Below, in pieces: positions 39,293 through 48,852 of a DNA stretch of 53,875 bases (positions are counted from its first letter, which is position 1; every line of letters starts with the position of its first letter). The position numbers and the translations under genes were made by a program. The notes under the pieces were generated by a model, which had not been told where the DNA came from, did no database searches, and saw only the letters and a list, made by a program, of their open reading frames with translations. The DNA is from DUUI01 sp964627845 (GTDB lineage: Bacteria > Bacillota_I > Bacilli_A > Erysipelotrichales > Erysipelotrichaceae), in contig CAZVKL010000004.1 in the NCBI GenBank assembly GCA_964627845.1, forward strand, positions 1-53,875, written 5' to 3'.

Positions 39293-40580
39293 CAATAACA
39301 ATTCACCTGTATCTTTTGTTGGTAGAACCATTAGTGGATTATCCTACTGGATTTCTAATTTAATTGATCGATTACTTTATTCGAAACGTTTTCTAGCGCT
39401 CGTCTCGTTAGTTATTACCTTGTTGATTTTTGCTTCCATCGTTTATTCTGAGTCATTGGCGAGTCAAATCACTCAATCGACAGAGTTAACGGCAGAAGTA
39501 GAAGTCGTTGGCGATTTAGATGAATATGAGATTATGAACGTTCCTGAATCTGTTCAAGTCTTAGTGACAGGAGCGGCAGTGGATGTGCGTTCAGCTCAAA
39601 ACTTAGAGAATTATTCAGCCGTCTTAGATATTAGTGATTTGGGTGAAGGGGACCATCGAGTTCGTTTAGATCGAAAAGGGTTCTCACCTTTACTTAAAGT
39701 GATCTTTCAACCTGAATTCGTTGATATTAATATTTCTCGGAAAGTATCTCAAGAATTTGAGGTGGAGCCTAACTATATCAATAATGCGCAACTTGAAGCT
39801 CAGTATATATTATCTAATCCAGTGATTGAAAATAATGTGGTGACGATTAATACTTCTCAAGAAAAGATGAGCCGAATTTCTGAGGTGAGGGCGTTAATTG
39901 ATGTGGCCCAAAAGACTGAGAGTTTTAACAGTGTTGCGAAAGTGGTCGCCTATGATCAAAATGGTCAAGCCATGGATGTGGATATTCAACCTAGCGAAGT
40001 CAATATTAGTGTTGAAGTCTCTTCACCAAGTCGTCAAGTGCCAATAGCGGTTACGACAGTGGGAGAAATTCCGAATAATATGGCGATAGAAACCATTGAG
40101 ATGGATTATCCATCCGTGACCATCTATGGTCCTGAAGAAGTATTAAATACCATCTCTCATATTCCTGCGACCATTCATGGACCTTCATTAACGGATAAAG
40201 AGATTGAACTTAAACATACGTTAGTCGCACCTGAAGGGGTCCGGACGATGGATGTTGAATCGGTCAATCTAACCATTACGTTGGGTGAGAAACAAACGCG
40301 CGATGTAGAGAAATCACAGATTTTTAGAGAGAACAATGTCAACAACTACAATGTGGTTATGGCGGATGATTCTGATTTTGTGGTCGATGTTATTTTATCG
40401 GGAACTCAAAATCGAATTGATTCGATTAATGCCAGTGATATAAAAGTCTTTATTGATATGACAGCACTTAGACCAGGGACACAGCCAGTGAATCTTAATG
40501 TAATTGGTCCTGATCCGCTCGTCAATTATGAATTATCTCAAAATGAGATTGAAATAATCATTAGTGAACAAGGAGAATAA
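39279..40580 (+). CDS. cdaR: CdaA regulator CdaR (YbbR-domain protein)
   Basis: 433 residues; ATG at 39279 is preferred (7 nt from AAGGAG) over the GTG one codon upstream. One N-terminal helix (about 38-58) and an extracytoplasmic part of about four YbbR repeats (e.g. VPESVQVLVTG, VPIAVTTVGEIPNN, YPSVTIYGPEEVLNTI). In Listeria and Bacillus, CdaR binds and modulates CdaA. Polar N-terminus MTQNNNNNSP is unusual but intact. Confidence 0.93.
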   Translation: MTQNNNNNSPVSFVGRTISGLSYWISNLIDRLLYSKRFLALVSLVITLLIFASIVYSESLASQITQSTELTAEVEVVGDLDEYEIMNVPESVQVLVTGAAVDVRSAQNLENYSAVLDISDLGEGDHRVRLDRKGFSPLLKVIFQPEFVDINISRKVSQEFEVEPNYINNAQLEAQYILSNPVIENNVVTINTSQEKMSRISEVRALIDVAQKTESFNSVAKVVAYDQNGQAMDVDIQPSEVNISVEVSSPSRQVPIAVTTVGEIPNNMAIETIEMDYPSVTIYGPEEVLNTISHIPATIHGPSLTDKEIELKHTLVAPEGVRTMDVESVNLTITLGEKQTRDVEKSQIFRENNVNNYNVVMADDSDFVVDVILSGTQNRIDSINASDIKVFIDMTALRPGTQPVNLNVIGPDPLVNYELSQNEIEIIISEQGE

Positions 40581-40583
40581 CGA

Positions 40584-41918
40584 ATGAAATATTTTGGGAC
40601 CGATGGATTTAGAGGGGAAGCGAATGAAACTCTAAATGCGCACCAAGCTTTTTTAGTGGGCCTCAGTTTTGGCCAACAATGTAAAGAAGAATACCAGGAT
40701 GGATTTATCTATATTGGAAAAGACACAAGAATCTCTTCAAGCATGTTAGAACATGCGCTGGCAGCAGGATTAAGCAGTTCAGGGATGGATGTTAAATTGT
40801 TGGGGGTTGTCCCTACACCAGTCGTCTCTTACTTAACACGAAGTAGTGAGGCGGTGGGCGCAGTGATGATTTCGGCGAGTCATAATCCATATCGTGATAA
40901 TGGCATTAAATTATTTAATCATCATGGTCAAAAAATTGCTTCGAGTACTGAACAAAAAATTGAACAAGTCATTGATCAAGAAGTTGAAGTAAAATTAGTC
41001 GATGGGGATGATATTGGGTCCATTGAGTCTGACTTTTCTGCAATCCAAAGATATATAGATTTTTTAAATCAGGAAGTTCCATTGGATTTAACAGGCCTCA
41101 AAGTCGTTTTAGATTGTGCCAATGGTGCGAGTATCTCGACTGCTCAAAAAGTGTTTGATAAAACAGGATGTGAGTTAATCGTTCTTTTTGATACACCGGA
41201 TGGTAAAAATATTAATGTTAATTGTGGATCAACCCATGTTGATCGCTTAAAAGAAAAAGTGCTCGAGTTAAAGGCAGATGTTGGATTTGCTTTTGATGGG
41301 GACGCGGATCGTTGTATTGGGGTCAATCACTTAGGACAAGAAGTTGATGGCGATCATATGATTTATATTTATGCTCGTTACTTAAAAGAAAAGAACGATT
41401 TAAACAATAATTTAGTGGTGACCACAGTCATGGCTAATTTAGGATTGTTTAAAGCGTTAGATGAATTAGGGATTGAGACCCACAAAACTGCAGTCGGAGA
41501 TAAATATGTCTTTGAAGCACTCAAAGACTATGATGGCGTGATTGGTGGCGAACAATCTGGCCACATTATATTTAAGAAGCTTGCCAACACCGGGGATGGG
41601 GTTTTAACGGCATTAATGATGTGTCATGTGATGAGTGAAAAGAATCAAAGCTTGGCACAGTTGAGTGAAGATTTAACGATTTATCCACAACGGTTAAAAA
41701 ATGTTGAAGTCGTGGATAAGGGTTCTGCACTTGAAAATGAACAGTTAAAGCATAAAATAGAAAGTGTAAAGCAGTTGTTAGGCGATAAGGGACGTTTATT
41801 AGTTCGTCCATCTGGAACTGAACCACTGGTTCGAGTGATGGTAGAGGCTCAATCTCAAGAACTTTGTGACCAATTGGTGGATGAAATTATTGATGTCATC
41901 CATGCTAACAATCTCTAA
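40584..41918 (+). CDS. glmM: Phosphoglucosamine mutase
   Basis: 444-residue alpha-D-phosphohexomutase converting glucosamine-6-P to glucosamine-1-P for UDP-GlcNAc. Motifs: MKYFGTDGFRG start, phosphoserine loop MISASHNPYRDNGIK (Ser99), metal loop FAFDGDADR, sugar loop GGEQSGH, and phosphate loop RPSGTEPLVRVMVEA. Three bases after cdaR in the conserved operon. Followed 16 nt later by a response regulator gene, which is not a usual partner. Confidence 0.96.
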   Translation: MKYFGTDGFRGEANETLNAHQAFLVGLSFGQQCKEEYQDGFIYIGKDTRISSSMLEHALAAGLSSSGMDVKLLGVVPTPVVSYLTRSSEAVGAVMISASHNPYRDNGIKLFNHHGQKIASSTEQKIEQVIDQEVEVKLVDGDDIGSIESDFSAIQRYIDFLNQEVPLDLTGLKVVLDCANGASISTAQKVFDKTGCELIVLFDTPDGKNINVNCGSTHVDRLKEKVLELKADVGFAFDGDADRCIGVNHLGQEVDGDHMIYIYARYLKEKNDLNNNLVVTTVMANLGLFKALDELGIETHKTAVGDKYVFEALKDYDGVIGGEQSGHIIFKKLANTGDGVLTALMMCHVMSEKNQSLAQLSEDLTIYPQRLKNVEVVDKGSALENEQLKHKIESVKQLLGDKGRLLVRPSGTEPLVRVMVEAQSQELCDQLVDEIIDVIHANNL

Positions 41919-41934
41919 AAACAAGGAGGATGTT

Positions 41935-42594
41935 ATGAAAGCAATCATTCATGTTGTTGAAGATGAGAAACATCTAAATGACTTAGTTAAATCTTATTTA
42001 GAAGCAGAAGGCTATGAAGTCCGTCCTTTTTATACTTATGAAGAGGCGATGCTTTCCATTGATAGCGATGATGTTCAATTATGGATTTTAGACATCATGC
42101 TAAAAGATAAGAGTGGCTTTGATTTAATTGATCAAATTAAAATGAGAAACCCTATGATGCCAGTCATCTTTATGTCTGCGCGCGTTCATGAATTGGATCG
42201 AGTGGTTGGTTTAGAAAAGGGAAGTGATGATTACATTGCGAAACCGTTCTTACCAAAAGAATTAGTGATTCGCGTGAATAACTTAATGAGACGAGTTTAT
42301 AAACTTGGTCAAGCGAAGCTAGTTGTTGATAATTATGTGATTGATGAAGTACAACGTAAGGTTTATATTGATGAGGAAGAAATTGAGTTAACAACCAAGG
42401 AATTTGAATTGTTAATGATGTTTGCGCGTAAACAAAGCGTGGCTTTTGATCGCGAATATATATTAAAAGAAGTTTGGGGAACCGATTATTTTGGTTCAGA
42501 CCGTGTTGTTGATGATACAATGCGACGTTTAAGAAAGAAAATGCCTGATTTAAATATTCATACAATTTATGGGTATGGGTATCGTCTAGGATAA
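41935..42594 (+). CDS. OmpR-family response regulator
   Basis: 219 residues; start at 41935 after AAGGAGG, not the longer upstream frame inside glmM. Receiver domain with acidic pair VVEDEKH, phosphorylation site Asp53 (WILDIMLKDKSG), Thr/Ser switch in FMSARVHELD (Ser) and Lys in YIAKPFLPKEL. DNA-binding winged helix at about 130-219 (ELTTKEFELLMMF, DDTMRRLRKKM, TIYGYGYRLG). Paired with the histidine kinase one base downstream; targets unknown. Confidence 0.94.
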   Translation: MKAIIHVVEDEKHLNDLVKSYLEAEGYEVRPFYTYEEAMLSIDSDDVQLWILDIMLKDKSGFDLIDQIKMRNPMMPVIFMSARVHELDRVVGLEKGSDDYIAKPFLPKELVIRVNNLMRRVYKLGQAKLVVDNYVIDEVQRKVYIDEEEIELTTKEFELLMMFARKQSVAFDREYILKEVWGTDYFGSDRVVDDTMRRLRKKMPDLNIHTIYGYGYRLG

Positions 42595-42595
42595 T

Positions 42596-43999
42596 ATGAA
42601 ACGGATTACTGAATACTTAAATTCGTTTAATCTCAAAGAACAGCTGGTTGCTTTAATCACGCTAATATCAGTTGTTTTAATTGTGGTCAGTTACTTTATT
42701 ACTTTTTCACGAGTCAATACATTTGTTAATCAAGAGATGGTCAATTTAATTGATCGATCTCAAAAATCAATTATTCATCGATATTTAGTGACGGATGTCG
42801 ATGGAGCAAACGCTCGAGAAATTATATTTGATTATAATGATCCAAATATCACACATTTCATCTATGATGAGCAGCTGGACGTTCCATTGACCAATGCCAG
42901 TACATTATTAGAGCCGAGAGTATTGGATGAAATTGAGCACAACATTGAGAATCAAACTCAAAAAACAAAAGCCTATTCACTTCGTTCAAACACTTCCAAG
43001 GATACGTATTTAATTACGCATATTGATGATGAGGTGAGTATTGTAACGATTTTATCTCAATCTTATCAAAATGATTTTAGAAACATAATTACACAATTAG
43101 TTTTATTTGTGGCGTTATTATCGATTGGAATCATTCTCGTCTTTTTCTTACTATGGGCTGGTTCCATTATTCGACCATTAAAAGACATTTCAGTTTATTT
43201 ATCGGAGATGAATAAAACGCATCGTAAAAAACTTGATACAACACGCAAGGATGAAATTGGGGATGTGGCCCGCTCAATTGTGAAGATGGAAGAAGAGTTG
43301 ATTCGTCAAGAGAAAGTAAAAATGGAGATGGTTCATAATATTTCGCATGACTTGAAAACACCGATTACCACTATTAAAACCTACTCAGAGTCGATAAAGG
43401 ATGGGATTTATCCGTATGAAACCCTTGAGAAAAGTGTTGATGTGATTTTAGAAAATGCGGATCGACTTGAGCGAAAAGCACACTCCTTGTTACTTTTAAA
43501 TCAGTTGGATGCGTTGGATGATGAGCCGATTGAATTTATTTTTGTGAACATGAAAGATCTTATTTCCAAAGTCATTTTAAGTTTGAGGGTCATCCGACCT
43601 GAGATAAAAATTGTGACAAATTTAGAAGATGTGCAGTTTAATGGAGACGAAGAATTGTGGCGCATCACCTTAGAAAACTTATTGGATAATGCGTTTCGAT
43701 ATGCTCGTGGTATTATAGAGATTACATTAACGAAAGATCGAATTACCATTTATAATGATGGCGAAAAGATGGCTCAAGATCGAATTGAGAAATTATTTAA
43801 ACCGTATGAAAAGGGAACGGATGGCCAATTTGGTTTAGGTTTGTCTATCGTGGACCGAATGACCAAACGAATGGGTTACATGACTCGAGGTTATAATCAT
43901 AAAGATGGGGTTGAGTTTGAAATTGTCAATCCTAACCCACAACTTGAAAAAACAAAACGGTTGAGAAGACATCGAAAACCAACAAAACAGAGACATTGA
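42596..43999 (+). CDS. Sensor histidine kinase
   Basis: 467 residues. Two membrane helices (about 18-38 and 160-185) flanking a ~120-residue extracytoplasmic sensor; HAMP linker (RPLKDISVYLSEM); HisKA domain with phospho-accepting His251 (HNISHDLKTPITTIKTYSESI); HATPase domain with N box LENLLDNAFRYA, short G1 (IYNDGE), FKPYEKG and G2 GLGLSI. No PAS domain, so not WalK. The signal is unknown. One base separates it from the response regulator. The basic C-terminus (KTKRLRRHRKPTKQRH) is distinctive. Confidence 0.93.
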   Translation: MKRITEYLNSFNLKEQLVALITLISVVLIVVSYFITFSRVNTFVNQEMVNLIDRSQKSIIHRYLVTDVDGANAREIIFDYNDPNITHFIYDEQLDVPLTNASTLLEPRVLDEIEHNIENQTQKTKAYSLRSNTSKDTYLITHIDDEVSIVTILSQSYQNDFRNIITQLVLFVALLSIGIILVFFLLWAGSIIRPLKDISVYLSEMNKTHRKKLDTTRKDEIGDVARSIVKMEEELIRQEKVKMEMVHNISHDLKTPITTIKTYSESIKDGIYPYETLEKSVDVILENADRLERKAHSLLLLNQLDALDDEPIEFIFVNMKDLISKVILSLRVIRPEIKIVTNLEDVQFNGDEELWRITLENLLDNAFRYARGIIEITLTKDRITIYNDGEKMAQDRIEKLFKPYEKGTDGQFGLGLSIVDRMTKRMGYMTRGYNHKDGVEFEIVNPNPQLEKTKRLRRHRKPTKQRH

Positions 44000-44013
44000 T
44001 GCTCTGTTTTTTA
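43984..44013 (+). terminator. Terminator of the two-component operon
   Basis: AAAACAGAG / CTCTGTTTT with 9-nt loop, then TTATT. Confidence 0.8.
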
Positions 44014-44090
44014 TTAGTGAAATACGATTAAAAAGGATTAAATAGACAATCAATTCCTATTGATTTTCGATGGGGCAGAAGTTCACTGAC

Positions 44091-44119
44091 TTTTCACATT
44101 AGAAAAGAAGGGCTATAAT
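44091..44119 (+). promoter_or_regulatory. Promoter of pepF
   Basis: TTTTCA (44091-44096), 17-nt spacer, TATAAT (44114-44119). GAAGGAGG precedes the ATG at 44147. Confidence 0.55.
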
Positions 44120-44146
44120 AGAGGGTAATGAAGGAGGAAATGTAAA

Positions 44147-45943
44147 ATGTTAAAACGAAGTGAAGTACCAGTACAGGAAACATGGGATTTAACCCCGTTA
44201 TTTAAAACCGAAAAAGACTATGAAGCAGCGTTAGAAAAAACTCAGAAGAATGTTGAAGCGTTTGTAAATAAATATAAGGGGAGATTGGATAATGCCCAAA
44301 GCATCCATAATGCTTTGACGGATTATCGTGATTTCTTACAAACTTTTCGACTGGCGGCAACCTATATGTCACTTAACACAAGCTCTGACTTAAATGATCC
44401 AGTCAATCAAAACAGACAAATTAAATTTAGTGGTTTAGCCTCTCAAATAGGTGGAAAGATGTCCTTTTTTGAAAGTGAACTCATTCAACAAGATGAAGCT
44501 GAATTGTTAAAAGTCAAAGAAATGGATCAAGAACATGCCCATTATATTGATGAATTATTAAAAGATAAAGAACATTATCTACACCCAGAAGCTGAAAAAG
44601 TTCTCGCTTCTTTATCAGGTGTGTTAGGAAATACAGTAAGTTTATACAACACAATTAAACTTGGTGATTTGGATTTTGGGACTTTTGAAGTGAATGGGAA
44701 AGAATACCCACTCTCCTTTGTTTTATTTGAAAATGAATATGATTACGATTTGGACCATGATGTTCGAAGAGCGGCTCACAAAAAATTCAGTGAGACTTTA
44801 AAGAAATATGAGAAAACCGCAGCGAACAACTATTTAAACCATGTAAGACATGAAAAAGTCATGTCGGAATTAAGAGGATTTGATTCAGTGTTAGACTACC
44901 TGCTTGATGATCAAGATGTTAGTCGTGATTTATATAATCGTCAAATCGATGTCATCATGGAAAAATTTGCTCCTGTGATGAGACGATATGTTACCATGCT
45001 CAAAGAAATTCATGGATTGGACAAAATGACATTCAGTGATTTAAAACTTGTTGTTGATCCAGAGTTTGAACCAGAAATTACCATTGAAGAATCTCGAGAC
45101 TACTTGTTAAGAGGTCTTGCTCCATTAGGCCAAGAATACCTTGATATGGTTAATCGTGCATATGATGAACGTTGGGTCGACTTTGTTCAAAATCAAGGCA
45201 AAGGGACTGGCGCATTCTGTTCGAGTCCATATGGGTGTCACCCATACATCTTAATCTCATGGACATCACGAATGAGAGAAGTCTTTGTTATGGCTCATGA
45301 ATTAGGGCATGCTGGACATTTCTATAATGCCCATCAACATCAAAACATCTTAGATTCTCGTCCTTCCCTCTATTTTATTGAAGCCCCAAGTACCATGAAT
45401 GAATTAATCATGGCGACTCAATTATTTAAAGAAACGGAAGATCCACGCATGGAACGCTGGATTAATGCGACTTTAATCGCAAGAACGTATTATCATAATT
45501 TTGTGACTCACTTATTGGAAGCGCATTTCCAACGCAAAGTCTATCACTTAATTGATGAAGGAAAAGGATTTACAGCGGATACACTCAATAAGATGTTCAA
45601 AGAAACATATGAAGAGTTCTTCGGTGACAGTGTTGAATTTGATGAAACAGTTGAAAACACGTGGATGAGACAAATTCACTACTATAAAGGGTTATATCCG
45701 TATACATATAGTGCGGGCCTCACAATCGCAACGAATGTTAGAAATCGCATAGTTGAAGAAGGACAACCAGCCATTGATGATTGGTTGAAGGTCTTAAGAG
45801 CTGGTGGAACAAAAACACCAGTAGAATTAGCACAAATGGCTAAAGTAGACATTACAACAGACAAACCATTATTGGAAACCATTGATTATCTAGATCATGT
45901 CATTAGTGAAATTGAGCGATTAACCAAAGAACTTGAAGCTTAA
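44147..45943 (+). CDS. pepF: Oligoendopeptidase F (M3B metallopeptidase)
   Basis: 598 residues, full length for PepF. Cytoplasmic zinc peptidase that cuts short peptides. Zinc motif HELGH (His384, Glu385, His388) in VMAHELGHAGHFYNA with the third ligand Glu about 25 residues on (YFIEAPSTMNE). Other family marks: WDLTPLFKTEKDYEAAL near the N-terminus, GAFCSSPYGCHPYI, and YTYSAGLTIA near the C-terminus. Own promoter and terminator. Confidence 0.96.
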   Translation: MLKRSEVPVQETWDLTPLFKTEKDYEAALEKTQKNVEAFVNKYKGRLDNAQSIHNALTDYRDFLQTFRLAATYMSLNTSSDLNDPVNQNRQIKFSGLASQIGGKMSFFESELIQQDEAELLKVKEMDQEHAHYIDELLKDKEHYLHPEAEKVLASLSGVLGNTVSLYNTIKLGDLDFGTFEVNGKEYPLSFVLFENEYDYDLDHDVRRAAHKKFSETLKKYEKTAANNYLNHVRHEKVMSELRGFDSVLDYLLDDQDVSRDLYNRQIDVIMEKFAPVMRRYVTMLKEIHGLDKMTFSDLKLVVDPEFEPEITIEESRDYLLRGLAPLGQEYLDMVNRAYDERWVDFVQNQGKGTGAFCSSPYGCHPYILISWTSRMREVFVMAHELGHAGHFYNAHQHQNILDSRPSLYFIEAPSTMNELIMATQLFKETEDPRMERWINATLIARTYYHNFVTHLLEAHFQRKVYHLIDEGKGFTADTLNKMFKETYEEFFGDSVEFDETVENTWMRQIHYYKGLYPYTYSAGLTIATNVRNRIVEEGQPAIDDWLKVLRAGGTKTPVELAQMAKVDITTDKPLLETIDYLDHVISEIERLTKELEA

Positions 45944-45950
45944 ATGATTT

Positions 45951-45979
45951 AAAAGAACGGTTTAGAACCCGTTCTTTTT
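45951..45979 (+). terminator. Terminator of pepF
   Basis: AAAAGAACGG / CCGTTCTTTT with 8-nt loop and T5. Confidence 0.87.
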
Positions 45980-46071
45980 CGATGAGTGACTCAAATTCTA
46001 TTCTTACTAAATAAGTAGATTGTTATCATGTGTAGTGTGGTACGATTGACTTAAGAAAGTTGGTGAATAAG

Positions 46072-47067
46072 ATGAAGAAAATAATCGTCTGTGCACTATT
46101 AATGATTTTAACCAGTTGTACAACAAACCAAGATAATCCAGACAATTCAGAAGCCACTATTTCAATTAAGGAAACCAACGAAGTTCAACAAGGCCCTATC
46201 ACAATCATAGTTGATAATAAAAGTGAACAATCCCTCGAATATGGGCAGGAATTTAGACTCGAGAAAGAGGGAGAGACCATTGAAATCAGAGACAATATCG
46301 AATGGACTCTAGAACTTTATACGGTTGAGCCACATCAGAAAGGCGAAATTACCCATGATCTTGGATTCCTCTATGAACCTCTAGAACCAGGAGAATACAC
46401 CTTAATCTATCCAGTTTTTGTTGAAGATGACAAAGCAGAGCTCAAAGCATACTTTACAATTTTGGAAAAAGACCACTCTTATATGGAGGCCGTGGTCATT
46501 GATGAACAAGAGCTGTTGTTGTTTGATAAAGAAAACGTTGGGCTATTGTTTTTATCTAAATCTGATGATCTTGGACAAATTTTAAACGGGGATATCATAG
46601 GAATAGAATATGATATGGTTAATGAGTCGTTTCCAGCTCAAGTCAATCCGATTTCAGCTAAAAAATTGGTGCATGATCCAAATCTAATCAACTTAGGTCT
46701 GTATCTTATTGAACATTATCAAGAACAAGACCCGCAATTATTTAATAGTGTCAAAGAAATTGCGTTAGAAATTACGGGGCTGGATGAACAAGAAAAAGAA
46801 GTTTTGAGGTATCAACTACAAAATCAAACAGGAATGGACGTTTTCTTTAGTACTCAACAAGAATTGGAAGAAGCGGGAAAAATTAAAGACACAACCTATG
46901 TCAATGGGGCCCATATCAAGCTGAACCTAAAAGAAATAGATGCGAGCACATCCGAATATACGATTGAATACTTTGTTTCTGGAAATGGCGCATTTGCCAT
47001 GAAAGGAACAGCGATTGAAGGAAATGGCGAATATATTTTAGAAGATCATATGTTATGGGTGTCTTAA
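46072..47067 (+). CDS. Lipoprotein with Ig-like N-terminal domain
   Basis: 331 residues; ATG 46072 chosen because the in-frame TTG/GTG codons just upstream overlap the weak ribosome site GGTGA. Lipobox ILTSC (Cys16). Residues about 30-130 resemble the Ig-like domain found in Bacillota lipoproteins (ITIIVDNKSEQSLEYGQEFRLEKEGE, LEPGEYTLIYPVF). The middle part (MEAVVIDEQELLLF, GDIIGIEYDMVNESFPAQVNP) looks like a DUF3221-type beta module. The last ~160 residues, helical then beta, are unassigned. Function unknown; likely surface-exposed. A TGG-TACGAT extended -10 lies upstream. Confidence 0.72.
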   Translation: MKKIIVCALLMILTSCTTNQDNPDNSEATISIKETNEVQQGPITIIVDNKSEQSLEYGQEFRLEKEGETIEIRDNIEWTLELYTVEPHQKGEITHDLGFLYEPLEPGEYTLIYPVFVEDDKAELKAYFTILEKDHSYMEAVVIDEQELLLFDKENVGLLFLSKSDDLGQILNGDIIGIEYDMVNESFPAQVNPISAKKLVHDPNLINLGLYLIEHYQEQDPQLFNSVKEIALEITGLDEQEKEVLRYQLQNQTGMDVFFSTQQELEEAGKIKDTTYVNGAHIKLNLKEIDASTSEYTIEYFVSGNGAFAMKGTAIEGNGEYILEDHMLWVS

Positions 47068-47126
47068 ATAGGTGATAACCGTCGAAAAAACGGTATTATT
47101 CGATTAAATAGAAATGAGGAATTAGA

Positions 47127-47453
47127 ATGAATTGCCCACAATGTCATGAAAATTATGCCTATCAGGATGGACACTTGTTCATTTGTCCCATGTGTAATCA
47201 TGAATGGACAATAGAGAGCCAACAACTTGTCGAAGAAGAAGCTCTGATAAAAGATAGTAATGGGAGACCCTTAGTTGATGGTGACGCTGTCACGATTATC
47301 AAAGACTTAAAAGTAGGTCGTGATGTCATCAAACAAGGCACCAGAGTAAAGAATATAAAACTACTTGATGAAATGGTAGATGATCATGATCTCTTAGCCA
47401 GAGTGGAGGGGGTAGGCTCAATCTATCTTAAATCATCGGTCGTTAAGAAATGA
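47127..47453 (+). CDS. PhnA/YjdM-family zinc-ribbon protein
   Basis: 108 residues: N-terminal zinc ribbon MNCPQCHENYAYQDGHLFICPMCNHEW with two CPxC knuckles, then a KOW/SH3-like domain DGDAVTIIKDLKVG...GTRVKNIKLL...DHDLLARVEGVGSIYLKSSVVKK, the complete PhnA fold. Despite the name, the family is not required for phosphonate use and its role is unknown. ATGAGGAATTAG ribosome region upstream. Its stop codon is part of a bidirectional terminator. Confidence 0.88.
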   Translation: MNCPQCHENYAYQDGHLFICPMCNHEWTIESQQLVEEEALIKDSNGRPLVDGDAVTIIKDLKVGRDVIKQGTRVKNIKLLDEMVDDHDLLARVEGVGSIYLKSSVVKK

Positions 47454-47476
47454 AAAAGAGGTCTAAACCTCTTTTT
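47453..47476. terminator. Bidirectional terminator between PhnA-like and SPFH genes
   Basis: AAAAAGAGG-TCTAAA-CCTCTTTTT, touching both stop codons. Confidence 0.87.
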
Positions 47477-48401
47477 CGCTTTCTAGAATTGTTTTGGCTG
47501 AACCTAACAAGGCTCCAAGATTAGTTAAGTCGGATGGTAAGATTAGTTTCGTTGATTGACCATCTGCTACTTTCGCCATGGTTTCTAACGCTTGAAGTCT
47601 TAAATACTCTTCAGTTGGAAATGCATTCTTTATGGCTTCAATCCCATAAACTTGTGCATCATAGACTTTTTGAATGGCTTCTTTTTGACCAATCGCTTCT
47701 TCAATCATTGCCTCTTTCTTAGCGGTTGCATTCAGAATGATGGCTTCTTTCTGACCTTCAGCAACTAAGATTTGAGATGCTTTCTCACCCTCAGCTCTTA
47801 AGATCGATTCACGACGTTCACGCTCAGCACGCATTTGTTTTTCCATTGCATCTTGAATATCGCGTGGTGGAAGAATATTCTTAACCTCAACCCTTGAAAC
47901 ACGGATACCCCATGGATCTGTCGCTTCATCAAGGATACTTCTCATTTGAGTGTTAATGATATCTCTTGAGGTGAGCGTTTGGTCTAACTCTAAGTCCCCA
48001 ATAATATTACGAAGGGTCGTTGCAGTTAAGTTCTCAATCGCATTAATTGGATTGTGAACCCCATACGTATAAAGTGTAGGATCTGTAATTTGGAAGTAAA
48101 CAACTGTATCAATTTGCATTGTCACGTTATCCGCAGTAATAACGGGTTGTGGTGCGAAGTCTTTAACGATTTCTTTTAAAGTAACTCGATTTGATATTCT
48201 CTCAATAAAAGGAATAACGAAATGAAGACCTCTTTCTAACGTACGGTTGTATGCTCCTAAACGCTCAACAACATACGCATCTGATTGAGAAACGATTCGA
48301 ACACTTCGAGTAACCACAATCATAATAAAGATAACAATCATGACAATAATAATGGTAGAAATGTTTTCTAAAATTCCGTTGGATGTTAATAAATTATTCA
48401 T
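47463..48401 (-). CDS. SPFH/band 7 membrane protein (paraslipin/QmcA type)
   Basis: 312 residues: one N-terminal helix (about 13-30), SPFH domain (SDAYVVERLGAYNRTLERGLHFVIPFIERI..., about 35-200), then a charged coiled coil (MEKQMRAERERRESILRAEGEKASQILVAEGQKEA) and a Leu-rich end. These proteins form ring-shaped assemblies at membrane microdomains and scaffold proteases or other complexes. NfeD, its usual partner, is encoded just upstream with an 8-nt overlap. Confidence 0.93.
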   Translation of the reverse strand: MNNLLTSNGILENISTIIIVMIVIFIMIVVTRSVRIVSQSDAYVVERLGAYNRTLERGLHFVIPFIERISNRVTLKEIVKDFAPQPVITADNVTMQIDTVVYFQITDPTLYTYGVHNPINAIENLTATTLRNIIGDLELDQTLTSRDIINTQMRSILDEATDPWGIRVSRVEVKNILPPRDIQDAMEKQMRAERERRESILRAEGEKASQILVAEGQKEAIILNATAKKEAMIEEAIGQKEAIQKVYDAQVYGIEAIKNAFPTEEYLRLQALETMAKVADGQSTKLILPSDLTNLGALLGSAKTILESEKEV

Positions 48402-48852
48402 TGACTCTCTCCTTTATCTCTTTAACGACGAGTCTCACGCCATCGATACTTATAATTTCGACTAATGTATTGGCTAGCAATGGTTGGCTACTGGCATTAA
48501 CGATGCTCCAAACTTGTGAATTGACTTTCTGTTGATACCATATCTTTGGGTCATAATCACTCTCTAATCTGAACTGTTGACCAATAATTCGATCATAGTT
48601 GGTATTAATTGTATCGCCACGCATCAGTTTGGTAGTCAGTGGTCTCAATAATATCAGTGACGTAAACGAAACGAGTAGGAAGATTAGCGCCTGTGGGATT
48701 AATCCTAATCCAATCTGTTTCATCAACAGGGCTCCAAGTGCGCCTAACGCGAACCAGATGGTAATTAAATTACCAGGAGTAATAAACTCAAACACCGCAA
48801 AGAGTAAGAATAAAATCATCCAAATCCAAGCCATGTCAATATTTATGTTCAT
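48394..48852 (-). CDS. NfeD-like membrane protein
   Basis: 152 residues of the short NfeD1b type: three helices (about 9-27, 30-47, 52-70) and a C-terminal OB-fold domain (about 85-150: IIGQQFRLESDYDPK...WSIVNASSQPLLANTLVEIISIDGVRLVVKEI). NfeD and SPFH proteins work as pairs; the OB domain is thought to meet the SPFH partner. Start and stop overlap its neighbours (TAATG upstream, 8 nt downstream), so the three genes are one translational unit. Confidence 0.9.
   Translation of the reverse strand: MNINIDMAWIWMILFLLFAVFEFITPGNLITIWFALGALGALLMKQIGLGLIPQALIFLLVSFTSLILLRPLTTKLMRGDTINTNYDRIIGQQFRLESDYDPKIWYQQKVNSQVWSIVNASSQPLLANTLVEIISIDGVRLVVKEIKERVNE

Noticed and set aside
41866..41934. 23-residue N-terminal extension of the response regulator
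   Set aside because: It lies within glmM; the ATG at 41935 follows AAGGAGG and starts the receiver fold.
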